Under the pieces are notes generated by a model that was not told the DNA's origin, did no database searches, and saw only the letters and a program-made list of their open reading frames with translations. From an uncultured Pelagibacteraceae bacterium (GTDB lineage Bacteria; Pseudomonadota; Alphaproteobacteria; Pelagibacterales; Pelagibacteraceae), in contig CACJED010000003.1 of the NCBI GenBank assembly GCA_902592285.1, positions 1-56,999 on the forward strand: DNA of 56,999 nt, written 5' to 3'. The position numbers and the translations under genes are program-made. Shown piece by piece: positions 51,746-56,999 of the stretch (position 1 is the first letter of the stretch; the number at the start of each line of letters is the position of its first letter).

Positions 51746-52906
51746 ATGAATAAAGTTTTTAAAGTTGGATTGATAGGTTGTGGTCATATTGCCGAAACAT
51801 ATTTTAGAGCTCATAAATATTTTAATAACTTTAAGATTGTCAAATGTGCTGATATAAAAAATGAAGCAGCAATTAAGTGTGCAAAAATTTATAAAATCCA
51901 ATCAGTTTCTGTAGATCAATTATTAAAAGATAAAAAAGTAGAGATCATTTTAAATTTAACACCACCAAAAGTTCATTATCAAATTGCAAAAAAATCTTTA
52001 TTAAATGGAAAACATGTTTACTCAGAAAAACCTTTGGCTATTAATCTCAAAGATGGAAAAGAATTAATAAAAATTTCAAAAAGAAAGAAATTATATTTAG
52101 GAAATGCTCCAGATACATTTTTAGGAGGAGGCAATCAAAAATCTAAAGAGTTATTAGAAAAAAAGAATATTGGAAAGGTAAATTTAGGTAATGCAATTTT
52201 TGCTTTTCCAGGTGTTCAATCTTATCACCCCAATCCAGAACCATGGTTTGCTAAAAAAGAAGGAGGACCAGTGATAGATATGGGTCCATATTATCTTACT
52301 GCTTTAGTAAATTTACTAGGACCTGCTAAAGAAGTTAAAGCCGCAAGTTTAATGAAAGGATCTAGTTTTAGAACAATTGGTATCGGACCAAAAAAAGGAA
52401 AAAAAATTAAAGTAGAATGTCCAACAACATATTTTACAACAATAATTTTTAAAAATGGAAGTATTATAAGATTAACTCTCTCTTTTGATGTCATTGCGCA
52501 TCAAAGAAATCATATAGAACTTTATGGAACTAAAGGATCAATGATTGTTCCCGATCCCAATATGTTTGGAGGATCAGTTTTTATATGTAAAAAATTAGGC
52601 AATCCATGGAAAGAATTCAAAACAAACAATATGAAATTAGGAAGAATAAATATTAGAACTCAAAGTTCAAGAGCAAATGAGTCTCCAACTAATGCAAATT
52701 ATAGAGGGGTAGGACTAGCAGAAATGGCTTATTGTATTGATAAAAAAAAAATTCACAGATGTAACGGAGAGGTATCGCTACATGTTCTAGATTTAATTCA
52801 ATCAACTATGAAGTCTGCAAAAACCAATAAACCAGTAAAATTAACTACCATATGCAAAATACCAAAATTATTTACCAACAAAGAAATTCAAAAGATAATG
52901 AGATGA
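51746..52906 (+). CDS. Gfo/Idh/MocA family oxidoreductase
   Basis: GLIGCGHIAETYFRAH, VYSEKPLAINLKDG, GGPVIDMGPYYLTAL. Confidence 0.9.
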   Translation: MNKVFKVGLIGCGHIAETYFRAHKYFNNFKIVKCADIKNEAAIKCAKIYKIQSVSVDQLLKDKKVEIILNLTPPKVHYQIAKKSLLNGKHVYSEKPLAINLKDGKELIKISKRKKLYLGNAPDTFLGGGNQKSKELLEKKNIGKVNLGNAIFAFPGVQSYHPNPEPWFAKKEGGPVIDMGPYYLTALVNLLGPAKEVKAASLMKGSSFRTIGIGPKKGKKIKVECPTTYFTTIIFKNGSIIRLTLSFDVIAHQRNHIELYGTKGSMIVPDPNMFGGSVFICKKLGNPWKEFKTNNMKLGRINIRTQSSRANESPTNANYRGVGLAEMAYCIDKKKIHRCNGEVSLHVLDLIQSTMKSAKTNKPVKLTTICKIPKLFTNKEIQKIMR

Positions 52907-52909
52907 TTT

Positions 52910-53812
52910 ATGCAAATTGGAATTGATCTCGGAGCGAGTAAAATAGAGTATGTTTTATTAGACGACAGCGGCAATGAACATCATAGACAAAGAATAGAGG
53001 TTCCCAAAGATTACAAAAATACTATAGCTATCATAAAAAAAATAGTAATTGAATTAGAAAAAAAAGCTGGAAAAGAATTACCTGTAGGAGTTTGTCATCC
53101 TGGAATTCATTCTATTCAAACTGGGCTAATTAAAAATGCTCCTAATTCTTTTTGGATTAATGGAAAACCATTGCAAAGAGATTTAAGAGCCGAAATAGGT
53201 AAGGAAATTTATTGTGAAAATGATGCTAACTGTTTTGCTTTATCAGAGGCAATAGATGGATCAGGGAAACATTACAAAATAGTTTTTGGAGTAATTTTAG
53301 GCTCTGGTGTTGGTGGTGGACTAGTTATCGATAAAAGGATTGTAAATGGACCAAACGGAATAACTGGGGAGTGGGGGCACAATCAAATACCAAGCGTTTG
53401 TATTGATGGAATTCAAATAAAAAAAACAAATTTAAGAGCTGGAGAAATTGAGAATTATGTTGCTGGCTTAGGAATTTCAAGATCATTTAAAAATAAATTT
53501 AAAAAAGATTTTCCTGCTAATAAAATATTTGAGATGCACAGAAAACTTGATTTGGATGCAGAAAAACTTATTGATCAATATAAATATCAATTAGCAATGT
53601 CACTTGCAACAGTTGTAAATATCATAGATCCAGATGTATTTATTTTTGGAGGTGGGGTATCAAATGAAATTGATTTTCTAGATGAGATTAAACAAAAAAT
53701 GAAAAAATTTGTTGCTGGAGGTGAGTTTGAAGGAACATTTTTAAAACCTAAATTTGGAGATGCAAGTGGTGTTAGAGGCGCTGCGAGATTAGCAAGAACC
53801 ACAAATTATTGA
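52910..53812 (+). CDS. ROK family sugar kinase-like
   Basis: IGIDLGASKIEYVLLD, ENDANCFALSEA, GVILGSGVGGGLVID, GEWGHN; lacks CxCGxxGCxE. Confidence 0.88.
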   Translation: MQIGIDLGASKIEYVLLDDSGNEHHRQRIEVPKDYKNTIAIIKKIVIELEKKAGKELPVGVCHPGIHSIQTGLIKNAPNSFWINGKPLQRDLRAEIGKEIYCENDANCFALSEAIDGSGKHYKIVFGVILGSGVGGGLVIDKRIVNGPNGITGEWGHNQIPSVCIDGIQIKKTNLRAGEIENYVAGLGISRSFKNKFKKDFPANKIFEMHRKLDLDAEKLIDQYKYQLAMSLATVVNIIDPDVFIFGGGVSNEIDFLDEIKQKMKKFVAGGEFEGTFLKPKFGDASGVRGAARLARTTNY

Positions 53813-53813
53813 A

Positions 53814-54989
53814 TCAATTAATAATCTCAAAATCTGATTTATATTTTTCGTTAATTGAAATCCCTAATCCTGGAATATCATCATTTAGATCTATGAACCC
53901 ATTTTTTGGCTCTGGTTCTCCCTTAAATAAATAATAGAATAATTCATTACCTATTTCTACTTGGTGGACAGGGAAAAATTCTGAAAATGGACAATTATTA
54001 CTTGCCATAGTTAAATGATAATTATGCATTTGACCAGCATGTGGAATTACTGGCACACCATATTTTTCAGCTAAAGAATTTATTTTATGACCAGCTGTTA
54101 TTCCACCAACACGATTGGCGTCATATTGAATATAACTTAATGCTTTTTGCTCCAATAGGTTTTTAAAACCTAGATAAGTAAACTCATGTTCACCTCCAGC
54201 TATTGGGATATCCCCTAAAGCATTTAATTCTGTATACCCTGAAATATCATCAGGTATTACAGGTTCTTCAAGCCATTTAGGTTTAAACTTAATTAAATCT
54301 GGAATTATTTTTTTGGAATATTCTAAATCCCATCCCATATATGCCTCAAGCATAAGATCAGTATCATATCCGACTACTTCTCTAACGGCATTTACTAACT
54401 CAACATTTTTTTTGATACCCTCCGTTCCATCTTTTGGCCCCCAACCAAATCTCATCTTAAACATTTTGAAACCTTCTTTTAAATATTTTTCTGCTTCTAA
54501 CTGAAGATCTTTAATAGGTTGGCTATATAACTTTGAAGCATAAACAGGGATCTTTTCTTTTGTTCTTCCTCCTAAGAGTTCAAAAACAGGTTTTTTCTTT
54601 AATTTACCCATTAAGTCCCAAATACCTAAATCAATAGCTGAAATCCCAATCATTCCAATTCCTTTTCTACCCCAAGCCATCGTGCTTCTATACATTTTGT
54701 CCCACAAATAATCGTAATCAAATGGATCTTCACCAATTACTAAATTTTTTAAATAACAATCAATTGCCTTTTTTGTTACTTCTGGCGCTAGAGCTGCATT
54801 TCCTAAACCAATCGTTCCATCATCAGCAATAACCTCACATATCATCCATTGATGAAATCGAAATGATTTCATTTTATCACCCGTTTCCCTAAGAACGTCA
54901 GTAGGATTTGTACAAAAATTTTGAGCTGGTGGAACTATTTCACCTGTCCATTTATAAATAGTAGTTTTAATATCTTTTATTTTTGTCAT
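53814..54989 (-). CDS. Enolase superfamily (mandelate racemase/muconate lactonizing) acid-sugar dehydratase
   Basis: [63 protein letters not shown]. Confidence 0.9.
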   Translation of the reverse strand: MTKIKDIKTTIYKWTGEIVPPAQNFCTNPTDVLRETGDKMKSFRFHQWMICEVIADDGTIGLGNAALAPEVTKKAIDCYLKNLVIGEDPFDYDYLWDKMYRSTMAWGRKGIGMIGISAIDLGIWDLMGKLKKKPVFELLGGRTKEKIPVYASKLYSQPIKDLQLEAEKYLKEGFKMFKMRFGWGPKDGTEGIKKNVELVNAVREVVGYDTDLMLEAYMGWDLEYSKKIIPDLIKFKPKWLEEPVIPDDISGYTELNALGDIPIAGGEHEFTYLGFKNLLEQKALSYIQYDANRVGGITAGHKINSLAEKYGVPVIPHAGQMHNYHLTMASNNCPFSEFFPVHQVEIGNELFYYLFKGEPEPKNGFIDLNDDIPGLGISINEKYKSDFEIIN

Positions 54990-55984
54990 TATTTAAATTT
55001 ATTTTCCGCCATAGTTAAAGCAATCTTAAATGATTGCAAAGTAGGCTCTAAGTTAGCCTTATTTTTTCCAGCGATATCAAAAGCTGTGCCATGTGCTGGA
55101 GTAGTAATCGGAATTGGCAGACCACCTTGAACTGTTACACCTCTATCAAATCCAAAAGCCTTTAGACCAGATTGTAAAGCATCATGATACATGCCAACAA
55201 TACAATCATGATTTTTATTTTTAAAAGCTGTGATAAATGAAGTATCACAAGGCAAAGGACCGTCAGCATCAATTCCTTGTTTCTTTGCATCTTCAATAGC
55301 TGGAATTATCTCATTATTTTCCTCCACACCAAATTCAGCATGTGGATTTAACGCTTGAACTGCAACTCTAGGTTTTTTTATTCCATTTAGTTTCATAGCT
55401 TCATTAATAAGCTTTATAGGCTTTATAATATTATCTTTTTTAATGTGTTTTGGAACTTCACTTATAGGAATGTGAGAAGTGACTCTTGCTGTCCAAAAAT
55501 TATCCACAACATTAAATTCGCAAAAAAAATCTTTTACATTTAATTTTTCAGCCATTAGATGTAGTTCATCAGAATGTTTATTGCCTCCCATCATCATGCT
55601 GGTTTTATTAAATGGACCAAAGTTAATTGCCTGAATTTTATTTTGTTTTGCTAAATCCAAAGCAAGATTGAGAGACTCAATAACAGCTTTGCCAGCTTCT
55701 TTAGAACATTTCGAAAGAGTATAAGTATGATTTTTTCCATTAGATATATCTAAAAAAAATTTATTACTCTCATTAAAATTAATTTCATCAAAGTTATTTA
55801 CAACTTTTAAGTTATTACTTTTACCTGAAATTTTATCACCACTTTCTAATATATTTTTTTCACCTATAACCACTATATTGACGTCATTTGTTATTTTTTC
55901 TGATAATAGTTTTGATATTAACTCAGGCCCAATACCTGATGGGTCACCTAATAAGACACCAATATTAATTCTATTTTCTGGCAT
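54989..55984 (-). CDS. PdxA family 4-hydroxythreonine-4-phosphate dehydrogenase-like (probably catabolic PdxA2-type)
   Basis: [66 protein letters not shown]. Confidence 0.9.
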   Translation of the reverse strand: MPENRINIGVLLGDPSGIGPELISKLLSEKITNDVNIVVIGEKNILESGDKISGKSNNLKVVNNFDEINFNESNKFFLDISNGKNHTYTLSKCSKEAGKAVIESLNLALDLAKQNKIQAINFGPFNKTSMMMGGNKHSDELHLMAEKLNVKDFFCEFNVVDNFWTARVTSHIPISEVPKHIKKDNIIKPIKLINEAMKLNGIKKPRVAVQALNPHAEFGVEENNEIIPAIEDAKKQGIDADGPLPCDTSFITAFKNKNHDCIVGMYHDALQSGLKAFGFDRGVTVQGGLPIPITTPAHGTAFDIAGKNKANLEPTLQSFKIALTMAENKFK

Positions 55985-56053
55985 TTTTTTCTTTACGGTT
56001 TGTATCAGATAATGTTTAAATAATTAATTATAAATTAACCAAAGAGGGAAATA

Positions 56054-56999
56054 ATGAAAAAAAGCTTTAAATTATTTTTAGCTGCTGCTTTTTTAGTAAC
56101 AGAATTTTTCGTTGTGGCTCTTCCATTGATGATTACCTCTGCTAAAGCAGATGGTCACCCAATACAAGCGATTACACATGCTGGTTTTGGTGGTGGAACA
56201 GACGTAACTACTAGAATGATGTTATTAAGAGCAAGAAGAGTTCTTAAGCAAGACATGCAATTAGTAAACAAAAAAGGTGGTGGTGGAGCTGCATCTATGG
56301 ATTATATGATGACTTTACCAGCAGATGGAAATCATACTTTGACTTGGACTACAGGACATGCTGTATCAATGGCTTTAGGAAAAACTAAAGTTAAATTAAG
56401 TGATATGCAGCCTTTAGCTAGAGGAACAGATGATCCCCAGTTGTTTGTGGTAAATTGTAAATCTGACATTAAAGATGCTAAAAAGTTTATTAGCGCACAA
56501 AAATCAAAATCATTGAAATATGGAACAACACATACAGGTGGTATTGATGATGTAAGTGCTATTGCTTTCACAAAAAAAGGTGGATTAAAAGATCCAACAA
56601 TTGTTGCCTATAAAGGAGTTGCTCCAATTAAAACAAACTTAATTAAAGGTGATATTGATGTAGGAGTATTAAACTTAGGAGAAGCATTAACTGAAATTAA
56701 TGAAGGTAAACTTTGTGTATCAGTCGTACTAGCTAATAGTAGAATGGCTAAGATTGGTGACTCTCCAACAGCAAAAGAATTAGGTATACCTGTCTCTTTA
56801 TCTACTGTGAGAGGATTTGTAACAAAAAAAGGAGCTCCAGCTGATAGAGTAAAACAATTAGAAGCTGGAATGATGAAAGCTATGAGTCACAACTATTATA
56901 AAAATTTCTTAACTGAAATTGGACTTGATGAAACAAGTGTGGTTGGTGCAGATGAGTGGGGTAAGCAAATGGAAGAAATGCTTGCTGAAATGACAGCTC
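56054..56999 (+). CDS. Tripartite tricarboxylate transporter (TctC) substrate-binding protein, truncated by window end
   Basis: Not in the ORF track; ATG 56054 reads MKKSFKLFLAAAFLVTEFFVVALPLMITSAKADGHPIQAITHAGFGGGTDVTTRMML... with SD GAGGGA. Confidence 0.85.
   Translation, partial: MKKSFKLFLAAAFLVTEFFVVALPLMITSAKADGHPIQAITHAGFGGGTDVTTRMMLLRARRVLKQDMQLVNKKGGGGAASMDYMMTLPADGNHTLTWTTGHAVSMALGKTKVKLSDMQPLARGTDDPQLFVVNCKSDIKDAKKFISAQKSKSLKYGTTHTGGIDDVSAIAFTKKGGLKDPTIVAYKGVAPIKTNLIKGDIDVGVLNLGEALTEINEGKLCVSVVLANSRMAKIGDSPTAKELGIPVSLSTVRGFVTKKGAPADRVKQLEAGMMKAMSHNYYKNFLTEIGLDETSVVGADEWGKQMEEMLAEMTA

Noticed and set aside
1-56999. tRNA/rRNA genes, CRISPR arrays, IS elements, prophage or toxin-antitoxin modules
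   Set aside because: None recognised by eye in intergenic regions on either strand; intergenic space is too small for most; tRNAscan/Infernal would be needed to be certain.

Overview
AT-rich, very densely packed bacterial chromosome segment. Gene content, codon bias and synteny look like an alphaproteobacterium of the SAR11/Pelagibacterales type; this is inferred from protein recognition, no database search was run. About 1-40 kb is mostly housekeeping: lptF (partial), pepA, ndk, purN/purM, DUF2066, hda-like, aspS, an orphan NrdJ C-terminal-like protein, NDUFA12-like, DUF2155, accC/accB, aroQ, thiS/thiG, RNase E/G, PBP1A, prfB (programmed +1 frameshift), AsmA-like, tyrS, anmK, iscR-sufBCDSU-sufT-sufA, glnA, msrPQ and others. 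About 41-57 kb is an accessory carbohydrate-catabolism island: a sugar/inositol-type ABC transporter, two Gfo/Idh dehydrogenases, IolE, IolD, an ALDH, an HpcH/HpaI aldolase, a 2-hydroxyacid dehydrogenase, a ROK kinase, an enolase-superfamily acid-sugar dehydratase, a PdxA-like protein and a TctC-type binding protein. The upper inositol pathway (IolG/E/D) is present, but iolB, iolC, iolJ and a recognisable iolA are not in the window. The neighbouring genes could form a kinase-free lower branch from 5-deoxyglucuronate to pyruvate plus malonate semialdehyde; I propose this as the most interesting candidate system. Other highlights: a near-perfect type-1 IscR box upstream of iscR-suf, an RNase E/G without the CPxCxG Zn-link, a ROK kinase without its Zn cysteines, a strong intra-operon terminator in the ABC operon, a hairpin ahead of the DUF779 gene, a Lys-rich tail on an ALDH, and extreme compaction at divergent and convergent gene pairs. 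No tRNA, rRNA, CRISPR array or mobile element was recognised.
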